From: Muribaculum sp.
GTDB lineage: Bacteria; Bacteroidota; Bacteroidia; Bacteroidales; Muribaculaceae
Assembly (NCBI GenBank): GCA_009775095.1
Contig: VSOZ01000005.1
Location: forward strand, 62,001 to 126,000
Direction: 5' to 3'
Length of the DNA: 64,000 bases
Made by a program: the position numbers and the translations under genes
The notes under the pieces: model-generated
What the model was told of the DNA's origin: nothing
The model's input: the letters and a program-made list of their open reading frames with translations, nothing else
Database searches by the model: none
Shown: positions 9,006 through 18,110 of the stretch, piece after piece
How positions within the stretch are numbered: the stretch's first letter is position 1
Layout of the letters: every line of letters starts with the position of its first letter

Positions 9006-10418
9006 CTATCGCCTGAGCGTAAGTTTAACTACATTCTCCACATGAGCCGTATGGGGGAACATATCGACCGGCTGTATGGCCTCTACTTTGTATTTTACAT
9101 CAAGCAATGCCAGATCGCGCGCCTGAGTAGCCGGATTGCAGCTCACGTAGACTATACGTTCGGGAGCGGCGTTGAGTATGACATTTACCACATCCTCGTG
9201 CATGCCTGCCCGTGGCGGATCCACTATCATTACATCAGGGCGGCCGTGAACGTCAATAAATTCGTCGGTCAGCACATCCTTCATATCGCCGGCAAAAAAC
9301 AGAGTGTTGTCGATGCCGTTTACCGCAGAGTTAACACGGGCGTCGTCGATAGCTTCGGGTACATACTCAATGCCGATGACCTTTGCAGCTCTCGAAGCCA
9401 CAAAATTGGCAATAGTCCCCGTGCCGGTATAAAGGTCATATACAAGCTCGTCTTTTTTTATGTCGGCGAAGTCGCGCGCCACTTTATATAATGTATAGGC
9501 CTGACGGGAGTTTGTCTGATAAAATGATTTTGGACCTACTCGAAAACGCAGCCCCTCCATCTCCTCCTCGATCCATTCACGTCCGTCATATCTGACGACC
9601 TCTTGGTCGCCTATGGTGTCGTTGACTTTTGTATTTATGACATACAGCAACGACGTTATTTCGGGGAAACGGTTGCGCACCGCACTCATTAGTGCCTCAA
9701 TTCTGTCGGCGTCGTCTTCGCCAAATACCATAAGGGCCATAATCTCGCCCGTCGAGGCTATTCTTATCATAAGTGTACGGAGCAATCCTTGCTGTTGGCG
9801 CAGATCGTAGAAAGTATAGCCGTGCTCTTTTCCGAACTCCTTTATAAACAGACGGAGCCGGTTGCCGAAATCATCCTGCAGGAAACAGCGCTCTATGTCC
9901 AATACCTTGTCAAACGCGCCGGGTATATGGAAGCCTGCGGCGTCTCTGTCAGAAAATTCTTCATCCGAAGCAAGTTGCTCGTAAGTAAGCCACTTTTTGT
10001 TGGAAAAAGTATACTCCATCTTATTGCGGTATTCCCAAATATTTTCCGACCCGATAATTGGACTTATCTCCGGTATCTCTATTTTGGCAATACGCTCCAT
10101 GGCATCCTTGACCTGCTTCTGCTTGCAACTTAACTGATATTCATAAGGCAAATGCTGCCACCGGCATCCGCCGCAAAGCGTGAAGTGACTGCATCGAGGC
10201 TCTACTCTTACGGCTCCGGGAGTATGCAAGGTTATCACACGCCCTTCGGCATAATTCTTTTTCTTTTTGACCAGCTTTATATCGACAATGTCACCCGGCG
10301 CACAATACGGTACAAAAACTACCATATCGTTGACTCGGGCGAGCGCATTGCCTTCAGCCGCCACATCTGTTATCTCAATTTGTTCCAGTATAGGAAGCTC
10401 CTTACGTTTTCGTGACAA
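9006..10418 (-). CDS. rlmD: 23S rRNA (uracil-5-)-methyltransferase, RlmD/RumA family
   Basis: SAM-dependent methylation of a uracil in 23S rRNA. 470 residues: an N-terminal TRAM RNA-binding domain (about 8-65), a 4Fe-4S cluster region (C76, C82, C85 and a later cysteine in DIERCFL), the SAM site YDLYTGTGTIANF, and the catalytic cysteine C427 in YVSCNPATQARDL. Which uracil is modified (U1939 or U747) cannot be told; Bacteroidota paralogues vary. The frame opens right after an in-frame TGA, leaving TTG at 10418 as the only plausible start that keeps the TRAM domain. queD and queE follow on the same strand. Confidence 0.93.
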   Translation of the reverse strand: MSRKRKELPILEQIEITDVAAEGNALARVNDMVVFVPYCAPGDIVDIKLVKKKKNYAEGRVITLHTPGAVRVEPRCSHFTLCGGCRWQHLPYEYQLSCKQKQVKDAMERIAKIEIPEISPIIGSENIWEYRNKMEYTFSNKKWLTYEQLASDEEFSDRDAAGFHIPGAFDKVLDIERCFLQDDFGNRLRLFIKEFGKEHGYTFYDLRQQQGLLRTLMIRIASTGEIMALMVFGEDDADRIEALMSAVRNRFPEITSLLYVINTKVNDTIGDQEVVRYDGREWIEEEMEGLRFRVGPKSFYQTNSRQAYTLYKVARDFADIKKDELVYDLYTGTGTIANFVASRAAKVIGIEYVPEAIDDARVNSAVNGIDNTLFFAGDMKDVLTDEFIDVHGRPDVMIVDPPRAGMHEDVVNVILNAAPERIVYVSCNPATQARDLALLDVKYKVEAIQPVDMFPHTAHVENVVKLTLRR

Positions 10419-10473
10419 AATTCAAGAATTTAATTACAGGTGCAAATTTAGGCAAAAAATCTTTTTTATTACG

Positions 10474-10492
10474 TACATTTGCCGTAACTTTG
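10474..10492 (+). promoter_or_regulatory. Tandem -7 boxes abutting the exporter start
   Basis: Two TAnnTTTG matches, TACATTTG (10474-10481) and TAACTTTG (10485-10492). The second ends one base before an ATG at 10494, so a transcript from it would begin inside or after that codon. This argues for the in-frame ATG at 10509 as the real start, or for use of the upper box only. Confidence 0.65.
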
Positions 10493-10508
10493 AATGACAA
10501 ATGCACTT

Positions 10509-11144
10509 ATGGAAGCGCTGCTTTACATAGTCATCCGCGGAATTGCGATAGGCATCCTGATTTCAGCTCCGATGGGGCCGATAGGCATGCTCGTTATCCA
10601 ACGTACTCTAAATAAAGGACGTTGGCCCGCTTTTTTTACGGGTATCGGAGCTTCGTTGAGCGATCTTATATACTGTCTGCTGACTGGACTGGGGCTGTCG
10701 TTCATCACCGATATTATAGAAAAGAATCAATTGCTCCTTCAGATTATAGGTTCTGTCGTCATAGCCGCATTTGCATTCTATCTGTTTCGAAAAAATCCGG
10801 CACGTGCTCTTACCACCCCGGTAGACTCCCCCAATACTTACTGGACCGATTTCGTAACGGGCTTTTTGCTTACATTCGCCAATCCGCTTATATTATTTTT
10901 CATAATAGGCCTCTTCGCCCGCTTCAATTTCCTTTTGCCCGAATTTCGTTACTATCATTACATCTCGGGGTATATGGCTATATTCGGCGGGGCATTGCTA
11001 TGGTGGTTTACCATAACGTTTTTTGTCAACAAAGTGCGTTCACACTTCAACGTCAGATCACTTTGGCTCATAAACCGCATAATAGGAAGCATCCTGTTTA
11101 TAATGGCTGTCGTAGGACTTATTATGGGTATTAAAGACTTATAA
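10509..11144 (+). CDS. LysE/RhtB-family exporter
   Basis: 211 residues and about six hydrophobic segments, the usual size of the LysE translocator family, which exports amino acids or related metabolites across the inner membrane. The N-terminal PMGPIGMLVIQRTLNKGRW and FFTGIGASLSDLIYCLL match the family signature (first helix, glycine-rich loop, acidic residue). FANPLILFFIIGLF is the conserved fourth-helix region. The start was moved from the upstream ATG at 10494 to 10509 because a promoter -7 box abuts the former. The substrate is unknown. The next gene begins 3 bases after the stop, so the two form an operon. Confidence 0.88.
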   Translation: MEALLYIVIRGIAIGILISAPMGPIGMLVIQRTLNKGRWPAFFTGIGASLSDLIYCLLTGLGLSFITDIIEKNQLLLQIIGSVVIAAFAFYLFRKNPARALTTPVDSPNTYWTDFVTGFLLTFANPLILFFIIGLFARFNFLLPEFRYYHYISGYMAIFGGALLWWFTITFFVNKVRSHFNVRSLWLINRIIGSILFIMAVVGLIMGIKDL

Positions 11145-11147
11145 ACT

Positions 11148-11810
11148 ATGAAGACAAATCTCGAAAAACTTAATGTACCGTATATCGATGCAATCCACGG
11201 ATCAAACGTCGATGAAATAATAAACAAACTTGAAGAAACGGGTGCACGTCGCACAATCGACTCTATCGGCTGGAAAGACGAATTTCCCTACCACCCGCTT
11301 ACTACATTTTCAGTGGCCCACTCTGACGAATCGTTCTATATCGACTTCTTCGTACGTAGCAATTATCTGCGTGCCATGAATTATGAGACCAATTCCCCGG
11401 TTTATGAAGACTCGGCCGTAGGCTTCTTTCTTCAACCCTCTCCCGACTCCGCCACATACTATTCATTCATGTTCAATTGTATAGGCACTGTCAGCGGAGA
11501 GATATGCCGTGAAGGTGAAAAACCGCAACAACTTCCCAAAGAGCAGCTTGAACGGATAACCCGCTTCGCGTCATGCGGTACAAGACCGTTTCGTGAGCTT
11601 GAGGGATTGTTTACATGGAATGTTGTTGCCGAGCTACCCCTTGACATAATCGGCATAAAATATGAAGGACGCCCGATAATGATGAAAGGAAACTTTTATA
11701 AATGTGCGTCAGGCACTCAGCAACCGCACTTTCTGTCATGGCAACCGGTTAAATCGGAACATCCTGATTTTCATCGCCCCGAATTTTTCGGCGACATAGA
11801 ACTTGATTAG
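11148..11810 (+). CDS. Carbohydrate-binding family 9-like protein
   Basis: 220 residues, no signal peptide. The C-terminal SWQPVKSEHPDFHRPEFFGDIEL and the central FTWNVVAELPLDIIG follow the CBM9-like (DOMON-type) domain found in many Bacteroidales proteins. YSFMFNCIGTVSGEICRE fits the central strands. In this short cytoplasmic form no ligand is known, so carbohydrate binding is only a family label. It sits directly behind the LysE-type exporter and may be translated from the same message; no link in function is evident. Confidence 0.8.
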   Translation: MKTNLEKLNVPYIDAIHGSNVDEIINKLEETGARRTIDSIGWKDEFPYHPLTTFSVAHSDESFYIDFFVRSNYLRAMNYETNSPVYEDSAVGFFLQPSPDSATYYSFMFNCIGTVSGEICREGEKPQQLPKEQLERITRFASCGTRPFRELEGLFTWNVVAELPLDIIGIKYEGRPIMMKGNFYKCASGTQQPHFLSWQPVKSEHPDFHRPEFFGDIELD

Positions 11811-11851
11811 TACATACTTGTTTTTTATTTACATAGCAAATACAGATATTA

Positions 11852-12529
11852 ATGATGAAAATATTAGTCTCATTGTTGCTTGCCGCTGTATGCGCATTCA
11901 ACATGTCGGCCCAGACGCTTGACGATCTGAAAAATCTTCTTAAAGGAAGCGGAAACAGTACTGAGCAATCATCAGATGGCTCGTCTTCTCTTGGGGGCAC
12001 TCTCGGCTCAATTCTCGGAAATGTGCTCGGCAATGACAAAATAACACCGGCAGACCTCGTTGGTTCATGGAAGTACAGCGCTCCGGCAGTCACTTTCAAG
12101 AGCGATAATATGCTGAAAAAGGCCGGTGGCGCAGCAGCATCGGCCACCATAGAAAACAAGCTCAAGCCCTACTACCAGAGGGCCGGAGTAGACAAAATCG
12201 TACTTACGGTAAACAATGACAGTACGTTTACGATGAAACTGGCCAAAGGCTCATTGTCAGGGACGTTGGCTCAAGGCGAACCCGGCTTTATACAATTCAA
12301 GTTCAAGGCTATGAAGAAAATAAATCTGGGCACTCTCAACGGCGCCGTGTCAAAAGTCGGCAACCAGATAAGTGTGACATTTGACATATCCAAGCTGATG
12401 ACACTGGTCAACCGTATAGCCTCGATATCGGGCAATTCGACACTGAAGGGTGTTAACTCGATGCTGCAGAGCTATGACGGTATGCAGGCAGGCTTCAGGA
12501 TGACAAAAACCGCAACTGAAAACAAATAG
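11852..12529 (+). CDS. DUF4923 lipocalin-like secreted protein
   Basis: 225 residues. A signal peptide is evident (cleavage after about residue 20, AFNMSAQ), then a low-complexity Ser/Gly linker (about 32-62). The DUF4923 domain follows, beginning PADLVGSWKYSAPAVTF. The domain is predicted beta-rich and lipocalin-like; members are exported proteins of Bacteroidota with unknown ligand. Two consecutive ATGs start the gene; either leaves the signal peptide intact. A clear terminator follows. Its 41-base spacing from the preceding gene, with no obvious -7 box, leaves co-transcription open. Confidence 0.85.
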   Translation: MMKILVSLLLAAVCAFNMSAQTLDDLKNLLKGSGNSTEQSSDGSSSLGGTLGSILGNVLGNDKITPADLVGSWKYSAPAVTFKSDNMLKKAGGAAASATIENKLKPYYQRAGVDKIVLTVNNDSTFTMKLAKGSLSGTLAQGEPGFIQFKFKAMKKINLGTLNGAVSKVGNQISVTFDISKLMTLVNRIASISGNSTLKGVNSMLQSYDGMQAGFRMTKTATENK

Positions 12530-12542
12530 ATCAAGATTAAAT

Positions 12543-12583
12543 AAAAAAGAGTTGAGGACAACATAGTTCCCAACTCTTTTTTT
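12543..12583 (+). terminator. Intrinsic terminator after the DUF4923 gene
   Basis: Arms AAAAAAGAGTTG and CAACTCTTTTTT enclose a 16-base loop, and the T-tract runs on past the stem. It begins 14 bases after the DUF4923 stop codon. Confidence 0.88.
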
Positions 12584-12652
12584 GTGCGTCAGCCACGTAA
12601 ATATTATTAGGCATTTAGCAATATTTAATATGTGTATATCGGGAGAAATAGA

Positions 12653-12660
12653 TAAATTTG
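12653..12660 (+). promoter_or_regulatory. -7 box TAAATTTG before the NlpC/P60 lipoprotein
   Basis: Exact TAnnTTTG match ending 8 bases before the ATG at 12668, which implies a very short or absent 5' leader. No clear TTTG at -33 was found. Confidence 0.6.
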
Positions 12661-12667
12661 TAAGACT

Positions 12668-13363
12668 ATGGAAAAAGTATTTTCAAAAATCGTCATAATT
12701 ACCATCGCTCTCCTGACATTGCTGACCGTCAGCGGATGCAAGACATCCAAACCGGCCACAAAACCGTCATACAAAAATACATCGACAAAACTTCCGGCCG
12801 GAATATCTGACCTCAAAGGCGATGAAAAACGACTGGTGGACGAGGCACTGACATGGCTCGGGACCCCGTATAAATACGGCGGTCAAGACTATTCGGGCAC
12901 TGATTGTTCGGGACTGACGATGAAAGTATATCTTAAAGCTCTCGGTGTGGCCATACCGCGCAACTCGGGAGAACAACAGAAGTTCTGCAAATCAATACAT
13001 CGCAATTCATTGAATGCCGGCGACCTTGTGTTTTTCTGTACGGGCAAGGATAAAAAACGTGTGTCGCATGTGGGACTCTACATAGGTGGCGGCCAATTTG
13101 TCCATGCATCTACCCGCAAAGGGGTTATAATAAGCGACATGTCGGAGCGATATTACACGTCGACATATCACTCTTCAGGGCAGGTAAAACGCAATGGACT
13201 TAAACCGGCTAAAAATATGCCCGAGCAGGCAAAGCCTGAAAAGAAGAAGAAAACCGCTCCGGCACCTCAGCCCAAGAAATTGGAAACAGAACCGCTGCGT
13301 TTTGACCTCGATGAAGTCATAGAGGAAAAAATAGACTCAATCTACAGCTCTTTTCTCGACTGA
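12668..13363 (+). CDS. NlpC/P60 (C40) cell-wall hydrolase lipoprotein
   Basis: 231 residues. A lipoprotein signal ends in VSGC (C24), so the enzyme is membrane-anchored outside the cytoplasm. The C40 papain-like domain (about 52-160) shows the catalytic cysteine C80 in GTDCSGL, histidine H134 in VSHVGLY, and the third polar residue H146 in QFVHAST. It should cleave gamma-D-Glu to diamino-acid bonds of peptidoglycan stems. A Lys/Pro-rich linker and an acidic tail follow. Its last 27 bases overlap the 3' end of a second C40 gene on the other strand. Confidence 0.93.
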   Translation: MEKVFSKIVIITIALLTLLTVSGCKTSKPATKPSYKNTSTKLPAGISDLKGDEKRLVDEALTWLGTPYKYGGQDYSGTDCSGLTMKVYLKALGVAIPRNSGEQQKFCKSIHRNSLNAGDLVFFCTGKDKKRVSHVGLYIGGGQFVHASTRKGVIISDMSERYYTSTYHSSGQVKRNGLKPAKNMPEQAKPEKKKKTAPAPQPKKLETEPLRFDLDEVIEEKIDSIYSSFLD

Positions 13364-14269
13364 TTCCGTGGCGAAATACCATGGATGATGTATTATAGGC
13401 ACAATGCCCTCGCTGTCCTCGTTGCCTATATAGCGACGTGCGGTTATTATGTGTCCGGCGTTTTCTGGCAAAGAGCGTTTAACACGGCCTGCCGCTTCTA
13501 TACAGTATCCGTCCCCCTCATATATGGCTACATGGTTTATGCGGCCTGTCAAGGGATTTCCAAAAAATATAAGATCAGCTTTTTTCAAAGAGTCCATATC
13601 TACGGAAGTGCCCGCCAATGCCTGTTGCGACGCATCCCGCAGTATTATTATACCGGCGCTCAGATATGCATGTTTCGTTAGGCCCGAACAGTCCATACCT
13701 TTTACCGACAGGCCACCCCACATATACGGAGTGCCCATACACACTATTGCGCTATTAAGTACTTTCTCTGCGACATTGCCCTTATTGAGAGCCTCAAGAG
13801 GCGTCACACAATCCTTGCTCACCCACCCGCTACGACCGTCGGGCAAGCATATTCCCCAAAAACCTTTTTTATGCATCCGGGCATCGACAACTATGTCGCC
13901 GGGCACAAGATCGGTAACCGGCTCGCTTTTTACATCGGGGTTACTGTATGCCTTTATCTCGACAGGAGATGTCACGGCAAGACGAGGCGACCGACGCCAC
14001 AGCTCCATACGTGTGTCATCAAGGAACGCCAGCGAGTTGTCTATAACATATCCGGTATAACCTTCGGGGGTTATCACCGCACTCCATCCGCAGTCCATGC
14101 GTTGCGTTATTTTCAGCGGGGTCCCCATAAGCACCTGTGTGGTCATTTCGGCACCGTGCCGTGTCGTGTCGCGCACATTGGCCACCGATATTACGGGAAG
14201 AGCCCACTCCTGTGCGCCAAGATGTATAAACAAAACCAAAGCCGATATTATAGCGGTCAATCTCATCAT
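13337..14269 (-). CDS. SH3-domain NlpC/P60 dipeptidyl-peptidase-like enzyme
   Basis: 310 residues with an N-terminal signal peptide (LVLFIHLGAQ). Two bacterial SH3-like modules follow (about 28-85 and 98-158, e.g. GWSAVITPEGYTGYV and FWGICLPDGRSGWVS), then the C40 peptidase domain (about 165-275). Catalytic residues are C194 in GMDCSGLTK and H246 in INHVAIY. The order SH3-SH3-NlpC/P60 matches gamma-D-glutamyl-L-diamino-acid endopeptidases that recycle murein peptides such as L-Ala-gamma-D-Glu-DAP. It is convergent with, and overlaps, the lipoprotein hydrolase gene. Confidence 0.93.
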   Translation of the reverse strand: MMRLTAIISALVLFIHLGAQEWALPVISVANVRDTTRHGAEMTTQVLMGTPLKITQRMDCGWSAVITPEGYTGYVIDNSLAFLDDTRMELWRRSPRLAVTSPVEIKAYSNPDVKSEPVTDLVPGDIVVDARMHKKGFWGICLPDGRSGWVSKDCVTPLEALNKGNVAEKVLNSAIVCMGTPYMWGGLSVKGMDCSGLTKHAYLSAGIIILRDASQQALAGTSVDMDSLKKADLIFFGNPLTGRINHVAIYEGDGYCIEAAGRVKRSLPENAGHIITARRYIGNEDSEGIVPIIHHPWYFATESVEKRAVD

Positions 14270-14404
14270 GTATACTTATTTTTTTCATAAAGATATGAGT
14301 TTTTCATTGACAAACCATACACTATCGGCAAAAATAGGGCAAAAACATGAACCAACGGCTGAATATCACATTATAATATTATATTAACAAAGACACATAC
14401 TACT

Positions 14405-15091
14405 ATGAAGCATGTAATACTGCTCCGTCACGGACAGAGCCAATGGAATCTCGAGAACCGATTTACGGGGTGGACCGATGTAGATCTGACCGAAAAAGGT
14501 CGTGAAGAAGCCCGCGACGCCGGCGAAAAAATACTTAAAGCCGGGCTGAAGCCTGAATACTTCTTCACCTCGTTTTTAAAACGGGCCATACACACACTTG
14601 AGATAGCGGCCGACGTACTTGACCGCAGTTGGGTTCCGGTTGTAAAAGACTGGCATCTTAACGAACGCCACTATGGCGCGCTTCAGGGCCTGAATAAGGC
14701 GGAGACCGCGCTTGAATACGGCGAAGAACAGGTACACATATGGCGAAGAAGCTATGATGTGGCACCACCCGCACTTACCCTTGACGACCAACGTTATCCC
14801 GGCAACGAAGAGCGCTATTCTTGTCTTGCCTATGACGAGCTCCCCCTTACCGAGTCGCTTAAAGACACGATAGCACGTGTGCGTCCTTGTTGGGCCGAAA
14901 TTATAGAGCCGCGTATACACAAGTATGACACGGTTCTCATAGCCGCTCACGGCAACAGCCTGCGAGCACTGGCCATGATGCTTCTTCATTTGACTCCCGA
15001 CGAAATCATGAAGGTGGAGATACCGACCGGCGCTCCGTGGGTGTTTGACCTTGACGACCGCTTCAGCATACTTAAAGAGTACTATCTATAA
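14405..15091 (+). CDS. gpmA: 2,3-bisphosphoglycerate-dependent phosphoglycerate mutase
   Basis: Interconverts 3- and 2-phosphoglycerate in glycolysis/gluconeogenesis through a phosphohistidine. 228 residues. The phosphate-accepting histidine is H9 in LLRHGQSQWN. Substrate loops FTGWTDVDLTEKG and NERHYGALQGLNK are complete, and the second histidine lies in AAHGNSLRAL. It appears monocistronic, with a good terminator after it. No consensus -7 box was found in the 135 bases upstream. Confidence 0.97.
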   Translation: MKHVILLRHGQSQWNLENRFTGWTDVDLTEKGREEARDAGEKILKAGLKPEYFFTSFLKRAIHTLEIAADVLDRSWVPVVKDWHLNERHYGALQGLNKAETALEYGEEQVHIWRRSYDVAPPALTLDDQRYPGNEERYSCLAYDELPLTESLKDTIARVRPCWAEIIEPRIHKYDTVLIAAHGNSLRALAMMLLHLTPDEIMKVEIPTGAPWVFDLDDRFSILKEYYL

Positions 15092-15128
15092 ACCGACACG
15101 GCTGACTTATATGTTTTGACCGGTTTTC

Positions 15129-15166
15129 AGGTCGGGATGTAACACTACACCCCGACCTTTCATTTT
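15129..15166 (+). terminator. Terminator of gpmA
   Basis: Stem AGGTCGGG/CCCGACCT with a 14-base loop, followed by TTCATTTT, 37 bases past the gpmA stop. Confidence 0.8.
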
Positions 15167-15218
15167 GCTATATTCACAAGCAAAAAACAACGGCTGCAAG
15201 GATTTTTATCGGCAAGTG

Positions 15219-15250
15219 TTTCGTAGTCTCGCGATTTAATCTTAAATTTG
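15219..15250 (+). promoter_or_regulatory. Promoter of ppdK
   Basis: TTTC at 15219-15222 and TAAATTTG at 15243-15250 are separated by 20 bases, close to the Bacteroidota TTTG / TAnnTTTG arrangement. Transcription would begin about 70 bases before the ppdK ATG. Confidence 0.65.
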
Positions 15251-15328
15251 CATCATACTCTATAGCAATATCAGACTATATTAACCAATAAATAAATACG
15301 TTTAACTTTTTAACATCTAACAAAGCCA

Positions 15329-18040
15329 ATGAAACGAGTTTATACATTCGGCGACGGTAAAGCCGAAGGTAATGCCGAGATGAGAAATCTTCTTGGTGGC
15401 AAAGGTGCCAACCTTGCCGAGATGAACCTGTTGGGAATGCCCGTTCCTCCCGGATTTACCATCACCACTGAAGTGTGTACCGAATACACCCAGAAAGGCC
15501 GCGATGCAGTAGTAAAACTTATTCAGAAAGAAGTAGAAGAAGCTATCGCTCATGTAGAGAGCCTCACGGGAAAGAAATTTGACAACCCTGAAAATCCCCT
15601 GCTCGTATCGGTTCGCTCAGGTGCACGTGCATCAATGCCCGGTATGATGGATACTGTTCTTAACCTCGGTATGAACGATGCCACTGTAGCATCTTTGGCT
15701 GAGAAAAGTGGCAATCCCCGCTTCGCATGGGACAGCTACCGCCGTTTCGTACAGATGTACGGCGACGTGGTGCTCGGCATGAAGCCCAAGAGCAAAGCCG
15801 ACATCGACCCCTTCGAAGCTATCATGGAGAAGGTAAAAGAAGAGAAAGGCGTACGCCTTGACACCGAACTCGGAGTTGAAGACCTCCAGAAGCTCGTCAA
15901 GCTCTTCAAGGCCGCCGTTAAGGACTTTACCGGCAAAGACTTCCCCGACAGCGCTTGGGAACAGCTTTGGGGCGGCATCTGCGCCGTGTTTGACAGTTGG
16001 ATGAACGAGCGCGCCATACTCTACCGCCGCATGAACCAGATACCCGAAGAATGGGGTACGGCTGTAAACGTACAGGCCATGGTATACGGCAACATGGGCG
16101 ACAACTCCGCTACAGGTGTGGCATTCAGCCGCGACGCCGCTACAGGCGAGAACATATTCAACGGCGAGTACCTTATCAACGCTCAGGGCGAGGATGTGGT
16201 AGCCGGTATACGTACTCCGCAGCAGATCACCGTTGAAGGCTCGCGCCGTTGGGCCGCTCTTCAGGGTATCGGTGAAGAGGAGCGTGCATCAAAATATCCT
16301 TCACTTCAGGAGACTATGCCCGTATGTGCCGAGGAGCTTATCTCGATAGCCAACAAGCTCGAGGACTACTACCGCGACATGCAGGATATGGAATTTACCA
16401 TTCAGGACGGTAAGCTCTGGATGCTCCAGACCCGTAACGGTAAGCGCACCGGCGCAGCTATGGTTAAGATAGCCATGGATCTCCTCCGCGAGAACAAGAT
16501 AGACGAAAAGACAGTGCTTCTGCGCATGGAGCCCCAGAAACTCGACGAGCTTCTCCACCCCGTATTTGACAAAGCCGCTCTCAAACGCGCCAACGTTATG
16601 GCTAAAGGTCTTCCCGCATCGCCGGGTGCCGCCAGCGGTCAGATAGTATTCTTCGCCGACGAAGCCGAGGCTTGGGCCGAAAAGAAAAAGAAAGTGGTAC
16701 TCGTGCGTATCGAGACTTCACCCGAAGACCTCCGCGGTATGGCCGTAGCTCAGGGTATCCTTACAATGCGCGGTGGTATGACATCGCACGCTGCCGTTGT
16801 TGCCCGCGGTATGGGTAAGTGCTGCGTGTCGGGTGCCGGTGAAATCAAGGTTGACTACGCTGCCAAAACCGTCGAAATGGGCGGAAAAGTATACAAGGAA
16901 GGCGACTGGATCTCGCTCAACGGTTCTACCGGTGAGGTTTATGACGGTCAGGTGCCCACTGCCGAGCCCGAACTCGGCGGCGACTTCGGCGCTATCATGA
17001 ACCTTGCTGCCAAGTATACAAAGACTCTTGTACGTACTAACGCCGACACTCCCCGCGACGCCAAGCAGGCCCGCCACTTCGGCGCACAGGGTATCGGTCT
17101 CTGCCGTACCGAGCACATGTTCTTCGAAGGCGACCGCATCAAGGCTGTACGTGAGATGATCCTTTCAGGCGACGTAGAAGGCCGCCGCAAAGCCCTTGCC
17201 AAGCTCCTTCCGATGCAGCGCGGCGACTTCGAAGGCATCTTCGAGGCTATGGACGGCTACGGAGTCACTATCCGTCTTCTCGATCCCCCGTTGCACGAAT
17301 TTGTACCCCACCAGACAGCAACTCAGAAAGAGCTTGCCTCTGAAATGGGTCTCACCCTTGAGGAAGTAAAAGCTAAGGTAGACAGCCTTGAGGAATTTAA
17401 CCCGATGCTCGGACACCGTGGTTGCCGTCTTGGCATCACCTACCCCGAAATCACCGAGATGCAGGCTCGTGCCATCATTGAGGCCGCGCTCAACGTCAAG
17501 AACCGCGGTATTTCGGTTCACCCCGAAATCATGATACCCCTTGTAGGTACACTCAAGGAAATTCAGAATCAGGCCGACGTCATCAACACTACTGCCGCCA
17601 AAGTATTTGAAGAACGCGGCGAGTCAGTACCCTACAAAGTAGGTACTATGATCGAGGTGCCTCGCGCAGCTCTGACAGCCGACCAGATCGCTACCGTAGC
17701 CGACTTCTTCTCGTTCGGTACAAACGACCTTACCCAGATGACATTCGGTTACTCACGCGACGACGCTCCCAAGTTCCTCAAGTTCTACAAGGAGCACGGC
17801 ATCATCAAGACCGATCCCTTCGAAGTACTCGATCAGGAAGGTGTAGGCCAGCTCGTACGCATGGGCGTTGAAAAGGGCCGCGCCACTAAGCCCGAACTCA
17901 AAGTAGGTATCTGCGGCGAGCACGGCGGCGAACCCTCTTCCGTTAAATTCTGTGCCAAACTCGGCATGAACTACGTCAGCTGCTCACCCTACCGCGTGCC
18001 CATCGCCCGCGTAGCCGCGGCCCAGGCAGCCCTTGAATAA
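15329..18040 (+). CDS. ppdK: Pyruvate, phosphate dikinase
   Basis: Reversibly converts pyruvate, ATP and Pi to PEP, AMP and PPi, giving anaerobes PPi-linked glycolysis or gluconeogenesis. At 903 residues it has all three parts: an N-terminal ATP-grasp nucleotide domain (LLGGKGANLAEM at 22-33, SVRSGARASMPGMMDT), the swivelling phosphohistidine domain (GGMTSHAAVVARG, catalytic H487), and a C-terminal TIM barrel for pyruvate/PEP (GIGLCRTEHMFF, catalytic cysteine in KVGICGEHGG). A promoter lies upstream and a hairpin terminator downstream. Many of its codons end in C or G, as expected of a highly expressed gene (by eye only). Confidence 0.98.
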   Translation: MKRVYTFGDGKAEGNAEMRNLLGGKGANLAEMNLLGMPVPPGFTITTEVCTEYTQKGRDAVVKLIQKEVEEAIAHVESLTGKKFDNPENPLLVSVRSGARASMPGMMDTVLNLGMNDATVASLAEKSGNPRFAWDSYRRFVQMYGDVVLGMKPKSKADIDPFEAIMEKVKEEKGVRLDTELGVEDLQKLVKLFKAAVKDFTGKDFPDSAWEQLWGGICAVFDSWMNERAILYRRMNQIPEEWGTAVNVQAMVYGNMGDNSATGVAFSRDAATGENIFNGEYLINAQGEDVVAGIRTPQQITVEGSRRWAALQGIGEEERASKYPSLQETMPVCAEELISIANKLEDYYRDMQDMEFTIQDGKLWMLQTRNGKRTGAAMVKIAMDLLRENKIDEKTVLLRMEPQKLDELLHPVFDKAALKRANVMAKGLPASPGAASGQIVFFADEAEAWAEKKKKVVLVRIETSPEDLRGMAVAQGILTMRGGMTSHAAVVARGMGKCCVSGAGEIKVDYAAKTVEMGGKVYKEGDWISLNGSTGEVYDGQVPTAEPELGGDFGAIMNLAAKYTKTLVRTNADTPRDAKQARHFGAQGIGLCRTEHMFFEGDRIKAVREMILSGDVEGRRKALAKLLPMQRGDFEGIFEAMDGYGVTIRLLDPPLHEFVPHQTATQKELASEMGLTLEEVKAKVDSLEEFNPMLGHRGCRLGITYPEITEMQARAIIEAALNVKNRGISVHPEIMIPLVGTLKEIQNQADVINTTAAKVFEERGESVPYKVGTMIEVPRAALTADQIATVADFFSFGTNDLTQMTFGYSRDDAPKFLKFYKEHGIIKTDPFEVLDQEGVGQLVRMGVEKGRATKPELKVGICGEHGGEPSSVKFCAKLGMNYVSCSPYRVPIARVAAAQAALE

Positions 18041-18067
18041 GAAGCAATAGATTCGCATTATCAGACC

Positions 18068-18110
18068 ATTAGGCGGTAAACTCCCGATACAAGGGCGTTT
18101 ATCGCCTAAT
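18068..18110 (+). terminator. Hairpin after ppdK
   Basis: Arms of 14 bases (starting ATTAGGCGG and ending CGCCTAAT) pair with one G-T wobble around a 15-base loop, 27 bases beyond the ppdK stop. The T-tract is poor. Confidence 0.65.
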
